Positions 16,785 to 25,717 of a stretch of DNA of 64,000 nt are shown here, piece by piece. Source of the stretch: Olleya marilimosa CAM030 (GTDB taxonomy: Bacteria; Bacteroidota; Bacteroidia; Flavobacteriales; Flavobacteriaceae). Made by a program: the position numbers and the translations under genes. The DNA is taken from contig NZ_JADR01000008.1 of assembly GCF_000518485.1 (NCBI RefSeq), positions 157,527-221,526 on the forward strand, written 5' to 3'. Position 1 is the first letter of the stretch; every line of letters begins with the position of its first letter. The notes beneath the pieces were generated by a model. The model was not told where the DNA came from. It saw only the letters and a list, made by a program, of their open reading frames with translations, and did no database searches.

Positions 16785-16793
16785 TTGAAAATT

Positions 16794-16835
16794 AAAAGAG
16801 AGCGTTCTTGTCGAAAAGTTGCGCTCTCTTTTTCA
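16794..16835 (+). terminator. Terminator after ssb
   Basis: An 11-bp perfect stem AAAAGAGAGCG / CGCTCTCTTTT with T-run, 9 bp after the stop. The A-run on the left arm would let it work in both directions. Confidence 0.9.
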
Positions 16836-16861
16836 TTATTAACTTATAAAAAGAAAAAACA

Positions 16862-17242
16862 ATGAAGGATAAAGTTAACAAAATAAAAGCCGATTTGCAA
16901 CATTTTTGTGGTACAGAAATGTTCTTTAAAATCCCATTAATTGGAACTCGTTTTACTGACGGATTGAAATATTTAGCCAACGAAGCGGAATGCTTTTGGC
17001 TGATTACAGATGCATCAGTAATTGCAAAAAGTTTATCAAATAGAAGCTCTTTTATTACTATCGATTTTAAGCGACTTTCTGAAAAGGAACAGTTTGAAAA
17101 ACAATGTGAAGCCATCATTAATTATAGTGATGGAAATGATAAAATTTTTGAAACGCACCGATATAATGTAACCGATTTTCCTTTGGATGAATTGCGATTA
17201 TTTTTCGTAGATAATACGTTGATGCTTCCGAGCGAATACTGA
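16862..17242 (+). CDS. DUF6876-like protein
   Basis: A 126-residue protein of the DUF6876 type. Features seen: an N-terminal helix ending LQHFCGTEMFFK (about 11-22), TRFTDGLKYLANEAECFWLITD (about 29-50), a central KLSE-like helix and a C-terminal FFVDNTLMLPSEY. Proteins of this family occur widely on Bacteroidetes ICEs next to ssb; function unknown. It is transcribed separately from ssb because of the terminator, and is followed 10 bp later by a 65-residue gene. Confidence 0.72.
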   Translation: MKDKVNKIKADLQHFCGTEMFFKIPLIGTRFTDGLKYLANEAECFWLITDASVIAKSLSNRSSFITIDFKRLSEKEQFEKQCEAIINYSDGNDKIFETHRYNVTDFPLDELRLFFVDNTLMLPSEY

Positions 17243-17252
17243 AAATTGTGTT

Positions 17253-17450
17253 ATGGTATATCTCAATTATACGAACCTCGATAACGAAACCCAAGAACGT
17301 TTGGTTTCGGTTTCCAAAAAAGATGTTGAGCATAAATTTGGAAATGATTTGAAACGCTATGCCGAAGAACATCATATTGAATATGATACACTTTTGGAAG
17401 AAGAAGCTCTAAGAAATTTGTATTCTTATGACTATGTTTTTAATATTTAA
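17253..17450 (+). CDS. Small hypothetical ICE protein, 65 residues
   Basis: The product (MVYLNYTNLDNETQERLVSV at the start) is acidic and soluble. It begins 10 bp after the DUF6876-like gene and stops shortly before a terminator, which fits a two-gene transcript. No motif recognised. The frame opens with ATG and has codon use like its neighbours. Confidence 0.5.
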   Translation: MVYLNYTNLDNETQERLVSVSKKDVEHKFGNDLKRYAEEHHIEYDTLLEEEALRNLYSYDYVFNI

Positions 17451-17465
17451 AATCGAATTATTAAC

Positions 17466-17499
17466 CCAGGGCCTTTAATTATTTAGAGGTCTTTTTTTG
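17466..17499 (+). terminator. Terminator after the 65-residue gene
   Basis: GGGCCTTTAA...TTTAGAGGTC forms an imperfect stem followed by TTTTTTT. Confidence 0.6.
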
Positions 17500-17609
17500 T
17501 CATGTTATTTTATATTCTGCAACAAAAAGAGGGGTTTGTTAAACATACTTTTAAACTTCAATTGAAACACTCTTAAAAAATCTAATTTCAATTCGTATTA
17601 CAGAAAAAG

Positions 17610-17642
17610 CCATTACATTTTTGGATGTAATGGTATTTTTTT
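17610..17642 (+). terminator. Perfect hairpin terminator
   Basis: CCATTACAT / ATGTAATGG, 9 bp perfect with a six-base loop, then TATTTTTTTT. A second hairpin GTCCCGC-TAAA-GCGGGAC (17644-17661) follows at once. Confidence 0.8.
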
Positions 17643-17840
17643 TGTCCCGCTAAAGCGGGACGAAAAGGAATAGCAAGAGGGTAACACGCTAGCGCGATGT
17701 TTCGATTTTCAGTTTTTTCAAAACCCTAGTGAAATCAACACCTATCGGCGATTGATTGTTTTGGTTTTCAAATTTTTAGCATCGTTTTTTCAGAAAATAA
17801 CCTCGCAACCCAATAAAAACAACAAATTTTTTCAGAAAAA
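17643..17840. other. Candidate origin-of-transfer region (tentative)
   Basis: About 200 bp without a gene directly upstream of the mobilisation genes. It contains the GTCCCGC/GCGGGAC hairpin, a GC-richer patch (GGTAACACGCTAGCGCGATG) and a segment CACCTATCGGCGATTGATTG. In many Bacteroidetes mobile elements the nick site lies upstream of the mob genes. I see no sequence that proves a nick site. Confidence 0.3.
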
Positions 17841-18242
17841 ATGGATAAAGGATATGAAAAAGAGCGGTTTGAGAAGCTCGGGATTAAAACTTCAGTAGCA
17901 GAGCGTTTTCGAGAGTTTAGTAAAAAATTGTCTAAATCACAATCGATGACGTTGCTTTTGATGCTAGACTTTTTTGAGAATAATGGCATTTCACCAAATG
18001 AAACTTTGGGACCAAATATGCAAACATTGGAGAGTGAAATTAAGAAGCGAATCAATGCGGTAATCGCCATCATAAAAGACATAGAAAAGAACCATGACAA
18101 ACCTACAACCGCGATGTTGGAATCCTTGTTTATGGGATTAGAACCCAAACCGAAAAAGCTGATTTTAGCGAAAGAAATTAAAGAAGTCAAAGACACAAAA
18201 GTTCAGTTTGTCGAAAAAAAAGATTCAAATAATCAATTATAA
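17841..18242 (+). CDS. BfmA/BtgA-family mobilisation protein
   Basis: A 133-residue accessory mobilisation protein. The N-terminal half has an RHH-like layout (FEKLGIKTSVAERFREFSKK, then SMTLLLMLDFFENNGISP) typical of BfmA/BtgA proteins, followed by a helix and a Lys-rich tail. Such proteins bind near oriT and help the relaxase. The stop lies just before the relaxase-like start, so the two are translationally close. Its position upstream of relaxase and coupling protein is the usual order in Bacteroidetes ICEs. Confidence 0.78.
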   Translation: MDKGYEKERFEKLGIKTSVAERFREFSKKLSKSQSMTLLLMLDFFENNGISPNETLGPNMQTLESEIKKRINAVIAIIKDIEKNHDKPTTAMLESLFMGLEPKPKKLILAKEIKEVKDTKVQFVEKKDSNNQL

Positions 18243-18246
18243 AATT

Positions 18247-19275
18247 ATGTATATCACAATTACAGCTCAAAAATTAGGAGGAGATTATTCACAAAGCTCT
18301 ACGGATTTTGCTCAGTATCTGGAGAAGGAAAATCAAGGATTGGAGCAAGAAGATGTCGAACATTTTTTTAATCAATATGGAGATGAAATTCAAGTGAAAG
18401 AAGTGGTAAAAGAAATCGATGGTAATACTGCAAAACTGAAAAAGAAAGAACCAAAATTTTATTCAATTACAGTTAGTCCTAGTAAATATGAATTGAGAAA
18501 AATGCAGAATAATTCTGAAGATTTAAAAAAATATACAAGAGCCATAATGAAGGATTATGCAACATCATTTAATCGAGAAATAAATGGTAAGCCAATAACA
18601 GTTGACGACATAAAATATTTTGCAAAAATTGAGCATCAAAGAACATTTAAAGGAACAGATAAAAAGGTAAAAGAAAACCAACCTTTTGCCACAAAAATAC
18701 TTCAGCTAAAAACTGATATCCGAAAAATAGAGAATCATCAATTAGAGGGAAATATAAAGAAAATGAAATCCCAAATAATCAAACTCGAAGCTGGAGCACC
18801 ACACCAACAAAATGGAAAACGGATTGTTCAAGGGATGAAAAAAGCGGGTAATCAAAGTCATATTCATATTATCGTGAGCCGAAAAGATGCCTCAAATTCT
18901 GTGAGTTTATCGCCAGGATCTAAACACAAAGCTTCTGAAGTTGAGATGCATGGTAAAATTGTAAAACGTGGTTTTGATAGAGATGCATTTTTTACAAAAG
19001 CTGAAAGCACTTTCGACAAAACATTTGGCTACAAACGCAACTATGCAGAATCGTATAAATCGAAGAAAGATTTCATTAAAAATCCAAAGTTGTACTTCGC
19101 AACACTATTAGGATTGCCAGCAAGTGAGAAAGCCATAGCTTTTAAAATGCTTGCGAAATCTGGAGTACCTATTATGAGTATTCCAACTAATCAAGTGCAG
19201 TTGGCACTAAAAACAATCAGGACTTTAAAACGTGGTGTGGACGTGGCGATTAAATCTGGTTCAATAGGCATATAA
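18247..19275 (+). CDS. Relaxase-like mobilisation protein (DUF5712/MobB type)
   Basis: I start at ATG 18247 (MYITITAQKLGGDY); the longer frame from 18208 overlaps the previous gene. The 342-residue protein has FYSITVSPSKYELRKM (about 75-90) and a histidine motif NQSHIHIIVSRKD (about 205-217). The latter resembles the HxH metal-binding motif of relaxases that nick oriT and attach to the DNA end through Tyr. The C-terminal part is basic. It overlaps functionally with BfmA upstream and the coupling protein one base downstream. Assignment as the ICE relaxase is by motif and context. Confidence 0.72.
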   Translation: MYITITAQKLGGDYSQSSTDFAQYLEKENQGLEQEDVEHFFNQYGDEIQVKEVVKEIDGNTAKLKKKEPKFYSITVSPSKYELRKMQNNSEDLKKYTRAIMKDYATSFNREINGKPITVDDIKYFAKIEHQRTFKGTDKKVKENQPFATKILQLKTDIRKIENHQLEGNIKKMKSQIIKLEAGAPHQQNGKRIVQGMKKAGNQSHIHIIVSRKDASNSVSLSPGSKHKASEVEMHGKIVKRGFDRDAFFTKAESTFDKTFGYKRNYAESYKSKKDFIKNPKLYFATLLGLPASEKAIAFKMLAKSGVPIMSIPTNQVQLALKTIRTLKRGVDVAIKSGSIGI

Positions 19276-19276
19276 C

Positions 19277-20872
19277 ATGGAAATACAAGGAGTCATATTT
19301 ACTATTGGGTTATTATTTGGAATGAGCTTGGTGTTCTCTAGTCTTTTCAAAATGACGCAACATGCCTTTTTTATAAATCTAATTTTGACTGTAATTTGTT
19401 TAGGTCTACTTTTCAGAATGAGCCCATATTTTATGCAATGGGTTATACAATTACTTTATATTGGTTGCCCACTTTTACTTATCAATACAGTTTTATATGT
19501 ATTTCTTCACAAGGAGAATGAAATGTTAGATTCCAATAATAAGCACCAAGTCCATTTTAAAGTAAAACGTGGAAGTTTTAAAATAAACAACATCAAACGA
19601 GGTGCTTCAATAATTGGTTCTGCAGGAAGTGGGAAAACTGAAAGTGTCGTTTTTAATTTTCTTCAGCATTTCAGTAAGCATAAATTTTCTGGTGTGATTC
19701 ACGATTACAAGAATTTTGAAATCACAGAAATGGCATTCCCCTTATTTGAAAAAAACGAAATTGATTTTAAAGTGATTTCATTCGATAATATTCATGATCG
19801 AGTGAATCCGATAGCACCAAGATATATGACCAATGAAGAAAGCGTAAATGAAGTTGCTCGTGTACTCATTGAAAACTTATTAGAGCAAAGAGAATCTGGA
19901 AGTATAGGAACAACAAAATTTTTTAATGATGCAGCAGAAGGTTTAATTAGTGGTTTGATTTGGATGTTGAGAACGAAATATCCGCATTTGTGCACACTAC
20001 CACATTTAATAGCTATTTATCAATTTCTAGACACAGATAGTCTAATTGCTTTTTTGAGTTTAAATACAACATCGAGAGCGATGGCAGATGCGTTTATTAG
20101 TGGTAAGGATTCCGACAGACAAACCGCTGGAGTAAAAAGCACTTTGGCCAATGCGCTCAAAAAAATAAGTACGCTACGTATTTTTATGACCTTATCCGCA
20201 GATGATGTTCCGTTAGATATAAATAGCCAGGAGAAACCTTTAGCAATTTCAGTAGTCAATAATCCGAAATACGAGACTGCATATTCGCCAATTATAGCGA
20301 CTATTATTCACACGATTACCAAACAAATGAGTGTACGAGATTCAAATGCTTCGTTTTTGTTGATGGAAGAAGCACCAACAATCAGATTATTAAATATGCA
20401 CAGAATTCCAGCCACATTGCGTAGTTATGATATTGCCACGATTTACGTAATGCAAGACAAAATACAGAATGATATGATGTATGGAGATAAGGCGAGTAAA
20501 GCGATTTTAAGTAATTTATCATATCAATTCTTCGGAAAGGTAAACGATCCAGACACCGCGAAATATTACGAACGCTTTTTTGAAATTGTAAAGAAAGAAA
20601 CCACAAGCGTAAACAGAGGTCATAATCTTAATTTTGATACACGAATTACAACAGGAGAGCGTGAGGTTGCAAAAATTAGAGCTGATGTGTTTTTCAGACT
20701 GAAAGAAGGCGAATTTATTACGTTCGCAGATGGAAAGGACAGAAAAGTACAATTTAAATTGCCTAAAATTGAAAAGCGACTACCAACAAAGCAGCAGAAC
20801 TATTCTGATGCTGATTTACAAGCTAATTTTGATAGAGTTTATAAAGAAGTTAGATCGATTTTCAAAAATTAA
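19277..20872 (+). CDS. Type IV coupling protein (VirD4/TraG-like ATPase)
   Basis: A 531-residue inner-membrane ATPase. Two or three N-terminal membrane segments (about 5-22, 30-47, 55-72) are followed by a Walker A ASIIGSAGSGKTES (about 110-123), a DYKNFE element, and a Walker B-like FLLMEEAP (about 362-369). The late GKVNDPDTAKYYERFF motif is typical of Bacteroidetes coupling proteins. It brings the relaxase-bound strand to the transfer channel. It begins one base after the relaxase stop, so mobilisation and coupling are co-expressed. Confidence 0.9.
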   Translation: MEIQGVIFTIGLLFGMSLVFSSLFKMTQHAFFINLILTVICLGLLFRMSPYFMQWVIQLLYIGCPLLLINTVLYVFLHKENEMLDSNNKHQVHFKVKRGSFKINNIKRGASIIGSAGSGKTESVVFNFLQHFSKHKFSGVIHDYKNFEITEMAFPLFEKNEIDFKVISFDNIHDRVNPIAPRYMTNEESVNEVARVLIENLLEQRESGSIGTTKFFNDAAEGLISGLIWMLRTKYPHLCTLPHLIAIYQFLDTDSLIAFLSLNTTSRAMADAFISGKDSDRQTAGVKSTLANALKKISTLRIFMTLSADDVPLDINSQEKPLAISVVNNPKYETAYSPIIATIIHTITKQMSVRDSNASFLLMEEAPTIRLLNMHRIPATLRSYDIATIYVMQDKIQNDMMYGDKASKAILSNLSYQFFGKVNDPDTAKYYERFFEIVKKETTSVNRGHNLNFDTRITTGEREVAKIRADVFFRLKEGEFITFADGKDRKVQFKLPKIEKRLPTKQQNYSDADLQANFDRVYKEVRSIFKN

Positions 20873-20917
20873 TATCAGTATCTTTATAGCGTAATTAGTT
20901 AGACCATTTCAATTTTC

Positions 20918-22282
20918 ATGACCGAGACCAATCGTATAGAATACAAACAAGAGCTTACTGAAGGATTAGAAAAAGAAGTCATTGCTTTTCTGAACTATCG
21001 CGAAGGTGGCATTATCTATATAGGTATTGATAAAACAGGAAAAACTTATGGTTTGGCAGATTCAGATAGTGACCAATTAAAGATAAAGGATCGGTTGAAA
21101 CACAATATTAAACCATCTGCATTAGGCTTATTTGATATTGTTAGTGAAGAACGTGAGGGTAAGGATATCATAAAAATTATTGTAGCAAGTGGACCAGAAA
21201 AACCATATCATTTAAGAAAATATGGTATGAGTGAAAAGGGGTGCTTTATACGAATTGGAACTGCTGCAGAACCAATGCCTCAAAAAATGATTGATACGCT
21301 TTTTTCTAAACGTACTCGAAATTCCATAAGTAAAATCAAAGCAACGACACAAGACTTGACTTTTAGCCAACTGAAAATATATTATGAAGAATCAGGCTAT
21401 AAACTAGGCAACGCATTTGCTAAAAATTTAGAACTACTTACTGAAGATGGCGCATATAATTATGCAGCTTATCTTTTGGCAGATAAGAATAATACGTCTA
21501 TTAAAGTTGCTAAATATTCTGGTACAAATCGAACAGATTTAATAGAAAGTAATGAGTATGGCAATGAGTGTTTAGCAAAGGCAACTAAACAAGTCATAGA
21601 TAAAATTGCTGTAGAAAATAGAATAGCTACAAAAATCACTTCAAAGGAGAGAGAACAAAGCCACCTATGGAATCCTATTGCATTACGTGAAGCCATTATT
21701 AATGCTTTTGTACATAATGATTATACCAATGAAGTACCGCCCAAGTTTGAGATTTTTTCAGATAGAATTGAAATTACATCTGCTGGAGGTTTACCTGAAG
21801 GATTGAGTCAGCAAGAATTTTTTGAAGGGTTTTCAGTCCCTCGTAACAAAGAACTGATGCGCATATTCAAAGACTTGGAGTTAGTAGAACAATTGGGTTC
21901 TGGTATTCCACGTATTTTAGATCATTATGGTAAAGAGAGTTTTAATTTTTCTGAAAACTTTCTTAGAATGGCTTTTGTTACTAAAGAACTTACTACTAAA
22001 GTAGATGATAAAGAAGATAATGGAGAAGGTGGTGCAATAGGTGGTGTAATAGGTGGTGTAATAGGTAGTGAAATAGACGATAATTCTAAATTGACTAAAA
22101 GGCAAAAAGAAGTACTTAAACTAATTGCTGAAAATAAAACCATAACTTATAATGAAATAGCTGAAGTTTTAGGTATCAATGAATCTGCTGTTGGTAAACA
22201 TATAAATGCTATTAAAGAAAAAGGCTATTTAGAACGAAAAGATGGTACTAGAGGGTATTGGGAAATTAATATGAGTAAATAA
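20918..22282 (+). CDS. AlbA_2 (Schlafen-like) domain ATP-binding regulator
   Basis: A 454-residue protein with three parts. The AlbA_2/divergent AAA domain is N-terminal (RIEYKQELTEGLEKEVIAFL, then GGIIYIGIDKTGK). A GHKL-like ATPase C-terminal module follows (EAIINAFVHNDYTNE, GLPEGLS, EQLGSGIPRIL). A winged helix closes it (TKRQKEVLKLIAENKTITYNEIAEVLGI). The linker is a repeat, GGVIGGVIG, encoded by tandem 12-bp units. Such proteins are annotated as putative DNA-binding regulators and recur in mobile islands. It starts 45 bp after the coupling protein and leads an accessory block of four genes. Confidence 0.85.
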   Translation: MTETNRIEYKQELTEGLEKEVIAFLNYREGGIIYIGIDKTGKTYGLADSDSDQLKIKDRLKHNIKPSALGLFDIVSEEREGKDIIKIIVASGPEKPYHLRKYGMSEKGCFIRIGTAAEPMPQKMIDTLFSKRTRNSISKIKATTQDLTFSQLKIYYEESGYKLGNAFAKNLELLTEDGAYNYAAYLLADKNNTSIKVAKYSGTNRTDLIESNEYGNECLAKATKQVIDKIAVENRIATKITSKEREQSHLWNPIALREAIINAFVHNDYTNEVPPKFEIFSDRIEITSAGGLPEGLSQQEFFEGFSVPRNKELMRIFKDLELVEQLGSGIPRILDHYGKESFNFSENFLRMAFVTKELTTKVDDKEDNGEGGAIGGVIGGVIGSEIDDNSKLTKRQKEVLKLIAENKTITYNEIAEVLGINESAVGKHINAIKEKGYLERKDGTRGYWEINMSK

Positions 22283-22285
22283 CCA

Positions 22286-22819
22286 ATGACAGGAATTCTA
22301 CTTATTTTATTAATATTATTCTTTCTCGGACTTCCATTCTATTGGATTTATAAACTGATTTCAAAAAAGAAAAAAGGAAATAAAACTAATGTTCAAAACT
22401 TATCAAAAGATGAATCTAAATTTGAAGCTTCAGATTTAATTAGGAAAACGAAGTTTATGTTTATGGACGATTATCGAATGTGGACAAAACTATCTGAGGC
22501 TGAAAGGAAAGAACGTTTAAACGATATTCAAGTCATATTTGATTATGGTAAAGACCATATCACAAGAGAAATGATAAAGAAAGGTTTTGAACCTGGCTCA
22601 AAAATAATTGATATTAAATATTTTACAGGATTGTCCGAACACGGATTTACAATTTCAACATTTATTATTCAACACAAAGATGGTGGGGAAATAAGAGCTT
22701 TAACAATGAATATAGACTTGAAGAAAATGGAATTTAAAGCCACTCGAAATGCTTATTTTAGTTCAGGAAAGGAAAAATATTACTATTTGAAAGATAGAGA
22801 AAATTTAATGGAAATATAA
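22286..22819 (+). CDS. Single-span membrane protein, hypothetical
   Basis: A 177-residue protein with one N-terminal membrane helix (residues 2-24, GILLILLILFFLGLPFYWIY) and a basic stop-transfer KKKKGNK, then a soluble domain of about 140 residues. It starts three bases after the AlbA_2 gene. No family recognised. The soluble part has alternating strands (ISTFIIQHKDGGEIRALTMN) and no catalytic motif. It could anchor or sense at the membrane for the neighbouring genes; this is inference. Confidence 0.6.
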   Translation: MTGILLILLILFFLGLPFYWIYKLISKKKKGNKTNVQNLSKDESKFEASDLIRKTKFMFMDDYRMWTKLSEAERKERLNDIQVIFDYGKDHITREMIKKGFEPGSKIIDIKYFTGLSEHGFTISTFIIQHKDGGEIRALTMNIDLKKMEFKATRNAYFSSGKEKYYYLKDRENLMEI

Positions 22820-22833
22820 GACCTGTTTAATAT

Positions 22834-23439
22834 ATGACAGACCAAGAAAAAAGCTTCATAGAATCCTGTTTTGAAGGCAATTTAAGATTTATCAAGACAT
22901 GTGTAAAACACGGAGTAGATATTCATGTTGCTAATGATTGGTGTATAGATATTGCTGCTAGAAAAGGATATTCTAAAATTGTCACCTATTTTCTAGAGAA
23001 TGGAATTTCTCATGAATCTGCTGCTAAAAAAATGGTACTTGCATATACTTGTGATGCTCAGGACTTGGAACTTGTAAAGTATCTCATTGGGAAATCAGCA
23101 GAATATAAAAATGAGACTTCTGCATTGCAATGGACAGCAGCTAAAGGTAATCTACCAATTATGGAATTGCTACTTGGTTACTTTAACGAGTTTAACGGTA
23201 TTTTTTGTAGTGCAGCTAGTACAGGTCAAGTAACGTTGTTACAATTCTTAATAGATAATGACCTTCATAATCTTGATAGTGGAGCAGAAAGAGCTGTTTA
23301 CTGGGCAGGAGAGAAAGGAAAATGGAATGCGGTTGAATTACTACTCGAAAATAATATTGGAACTCTCGATAACTTAGGAGCAGACTATAGTGCTAAACTT
23401 ATTGATTGGAGAGAGAAAACGAAAAAGAATAAATTATAG
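22834..23439 (+). CDS. Ankyrin-repeat protein
   Basis: A 201-residue protein built of about five ankyrin repeats: FEGNLRFIKTCVKHGVDIHV (about 14-33), AARKGYSKIVTYFLENGI, DLELVKYLIGKSA, AAKGNLPIMELLLGYF, AASTGQVTLLQFLIDNDL. There is no signal or membrane helix. Ankyrin repeats mediate protein binding; the partner is probably encoded nearby, for example by the unknown gene four bases downstream. The four-gene block 20918-24426 sits between the mobilisation and transfer modules. Confidence 0.82.
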   Translation: MTDQEKSFIESCFEGNLRFIKTCVKHGVDIHVANDWCIDIAARKGYSKIVTYFLENGISHESAAKKMVLAYTCDAQDLELVKYLIGKSAEYKNETSALQWTAAKGNLPIMELLLGYFNEFNGIFCSAASTGQVTLLQFLIDNDLHNLDSGAERAVYWAGEKGKWNAVELLLENNIGTLDNLGADYSAKLIDWREKTKKNKL

Positions 23440-23442
23440 ATA

Positions 23443-24426
23443 TTGAGGGCACAAATACATTATTTAGAATTAGTATATCCACCCATTTCGAATCAAGAAT
23501 CTGAGTGGCTGAAAAACGATACGGAGTCTTTAGATTGGTTTAAGAGAAGTAAAATTTATTTTATAGGACAAAGGGCAGAATCAAAATTCATTTTTGAAAA
23601 TGAAAATTTAGTTTTGATGAATTTGAGTCTTTCAGGTAAAATCAACTTTAAATTTGAATCTGGAGGCAATGAAATGTCCGGAAGTATAGATTTAGTTGAA
23701 TTGTTTAAAGCTCATGATTTACCACTTATGGAATTTGGAGATTTAGATATAGAACTTGGAGATAAGTTAATTAGAATATGGAAAAAATCTGAAGATCCTG
23801 AAGTAATAGATTGGTTCACAACAGAGAAATTTCTTTATAATCTTTCATATCAACCACCATTTTTATCAGGGTTTGAAAATTACAGAGATTTTACAAAGTA
23901 CCATTTGCACTACATAGGAATTTCTACGAAGAATGATAGCTTTAGTAGGCTTGTGATTAAACCTCATGACAAGCGACTTAGAATACTTTCAAATGAGCAT
24001 CCGCATAATAAAGGTTCTAGGGTTACAGATGAAATGATATTGTTTTTTTTCGATATTAATTCATTAGAAATAAAGCAATATTTGCATCCGACAGATTTTA
24101 ATGAACTTGGGAAAAATGAATTAGAAGATAGATTAAGAATTTTTAAAGATGCGGAGAAAGCATTTGTAAATATTCTTGATACCAACTATAATGAAATTAA
24201 ATTTAAGGATTACCCAAATTATGCTGATACTTTAATTAATTCTACAGTAGAGCGATATTCTTTCTCGATTAATGAGGATATTGAATTTATAACAGATAAG
24301 ACAACAATTTTTGGCGCAAGAGAAAATTATGGAATGTCAAAAGATCAAGCAGATTTCATTTTTATTGAAAAAGATACAGGTTCAGTAGAATTGATGAAAT
24401 TGAAAGACAAAAGCACAAAGGGATGA
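23443..24426 (+). CDS. Hypothetical protein, 327 residues
   Basis: I do not recognise this protein. It starts with TTG at 23443, four bases after the ankyrin gene stop; no good ATG exists near the N terminus. The sequence is acidic and soluble, with a beta-rich first third (FIFENENLVLMNLSLSGKIN), a conserved-looking YHLHYIGIST segment (about 156-165), and KPHDKRLRILSNEHPHNKGS (about 172-191). Those His/Asp-rich stretches could be a catalytic centre but match no family I can name. Its stop lies within a terminator hairpin. Confidence 0.55.
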   Translation: MRAQIHYLELVYPPISNQESEWLKNDTESLDWFKRSKIYFIGQRAESKFIFENENLVLMNLSLSGKINFKFESGGNEMSGSIDLVELFKAHDLPLMEFGDLDIELGDKLIRIWKKSEDPEVIDWFTTEKFLYNLSYQPPFLSGFENYRDFTKYHLHYIGISTKNDSFSRLVIKPHDKRLRILSNEHPHNKGSRVTDEMILFFFDINSLEIKQYLHPTDFNELGKNELEDRLRIFKDAEKAFVNILDTNYNEIKFKDYPNYADTLINSTVERYSFSINEDIEFITDKTTIFGARENYGMSKDQADFIFIEKDTGSVELMKLKDKSTKG

Positions 24427-24445
24427 AAGTAATTTCATCCCTTAT
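24420..24445. terminator. Bidirectional terminator between convergent genes
   Basis: GGGATGAAA-GTAA-TTTCATCCC is a perfect 9-bp stem with 4-base loop overlapping the stop codon of the plus-strand gene. It faces the end of the leftward transfer operon at 24481. Confidence 0.7.
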
Positions 24446-24480
24446 AAGTTAATTTTATATTTAAAAAAAGTATCTAATTT

Positions 24481-24846
24481 TCACAACGGCGCTTTTTCCT
24501 TAGGATCTCTAACCGTAACTTTCCAAACACCATCTTGCTTTACCAATTTAAAAATGCCTGGTGTTTTGTCATAAGAGGTCGAGTATTTTATCCAAGCAAC
24601 ATCGCCTTCTGTAACTTCATCTATAAGTTTAAAATTTGATTCTGAACCTTTAGGTTTAGCAAACATTTTTTGAAGATTGGAAAATGTGGCAAAACCTTCT
24701 GGTGTTGTATGCTTTTTAAGCGTGGCTTCTTTGCCTTGATAAAAACTTTCTGCAACGATTTCTGCTACCGATGAAGGATCTGAATTCGTAGTTCCCGCAC
24801 AAGAAATAAATAAGGCAACAAGTGAGTAAATGGCTATTTTTTTCAT
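24481..24846 (-). CDS. DUF4878-like lipoprotein at the end of the tra operon
   Basis: A 121-residue lipoprotein: signal plus lipobox SLVALFISC (Cys16), then a single domain with FYQGKEATLKKHTTPEGFA and a final strand WKVTVRDP. This is the pattern of the DUF4878/NTF2-like fold. It starts 7 bp after traN, so it is the last gene of the transfer operon. The role may be a surface or periplasmic accessory for conjugation; no direct evidence. Confidence 0.7.
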   Translation of the reverse strand: MKKIAIYSLVALFISCAGTTNSDPSSVAEIVAESFYQGKEATLKKHTTPEGFATFSNLQKMFAKPKGSESNFKLIDEVTEGDVAWIKYSTSYDKTPGIFKLVKQDGVWKVTVRDPKEKAPL

Positions 24847-24853
24847 GATATTA

Positions 24854-25687
24854 TTAATTTGGGTTATTGATATATTTATGTGATACTTTCATTTCAATAT
24901 TTCGTTCGCCATCTTTCTCATTTAATTCTAAAACTACTCTTCTGTCATTAGATAACGAAAATTTAGGCATAACATATATAAATCTTACGGTTTCATTTAC
25001 CACAATTTTAGAAGGCAGATGATGTTTAAAAATAGGCTCTATGTACAAACGTTGTAAAGATTTCTTTTTTCCTTTTTGTCGCGTTTCAACGGAAAGGTTT
25101 AGGAAATTCAAATCATAATCCAAAGTAGAATTATTCCTAATTTGAATAACGAAGTAGAGCTCTTCTTTATCAAAAACAACATTTTCAAGCCTCATGACAA
25201 CACCATTATTTCGTCTTGTATGTCTTCCAAGATATTGTCTTCCATCAAGAAGATAAGAGCAGAATTTTTGATAATAATACGTGCTATTATCAATCTTCTT
25301 TTCAAAATTTTTAGACAGAATCGAGTCCTCAACTTTTGGTTTTTCACTCCCGATACTACTTGTCATCGGGATGAAATAATTGAGCTTTGAAAGCTGCGCT
25401 TTATACCTTACAATATACGAAAAAATCGAACCATTTCTATTGATTACCAGTAGATTACTTTCTTTTCCCTGCTTGGCTTGCAGTAAGCCGAAATATTGTT
25501 CTTTTTCACGATTGTAGGTAAATACAAAATTTTCTGAACCTGTTATGCCTTGACGAATAGGCTCAGGAAAAAAGAGCGCAACATTTTTAGTGTCGTTTGC
25601 ATAAATAGTGTCAAGTGAGGTTGTTGTTTGCGCATTCATAGAAACGGAAACAATAATTAGAGTCAAAATGTTGATATAGTTTTTCAT
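24854..25687 (-). CDS. traN: Conjugative transfer protein TraN (DUF4138)
   Basis: A 277-residue exported protein (signal residues 1-19, ending MNAQ). The FFPEPIRQGITGSENFVFTY segment (about 38-57) and the C-terminal RFIYVMPKFSLSNDRRVVLEL region are typical of Bacteroides TraN, a periplasmic/outer-membrane part of the transfer channel (VirB9-like position). It lies directly after TraM in the operon. An internal TCCCGAT...ATCGGGA inverted pair occurs within the coding sequence. Confidence 0.85.
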   Translation of the reverse strand: MKNYINILTLIIVSVSMNAQTTTSLDTIYANDTKNVALFFPEPIRQGITGSENFVFTYNREKEQYFGLLQAKQGKESNLLVINRNGSIFSYIVRYKAQLSKLNYFIPMTSSIGSEKPKVEDSILSKNFEKKIDNSTYYYQKFCSYLLDGRQYLGRHTRRNNGVVMRLENVVFDKEELYFVIQIRNNSTLDYDLNFLNLSVETRQKGKKKSLQRLYIEPIFKHHLPSKIVVNETVRFIYVMPKFSLSNDRRVVLELNEKDGERNIEMKVSHKYINNPN

Positions 25688-25717
25688 AAGAGTGCGTTTT
25701 TAAATACCCATAATGGG

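Noticed and set aside
21917..22143. Two minus-strand open frames with Thr/Tyr or Pro repeats
   Set aside because: These are the reverse reading of the tandem 12-bp linker repeat inside the AlbA_2 gene.
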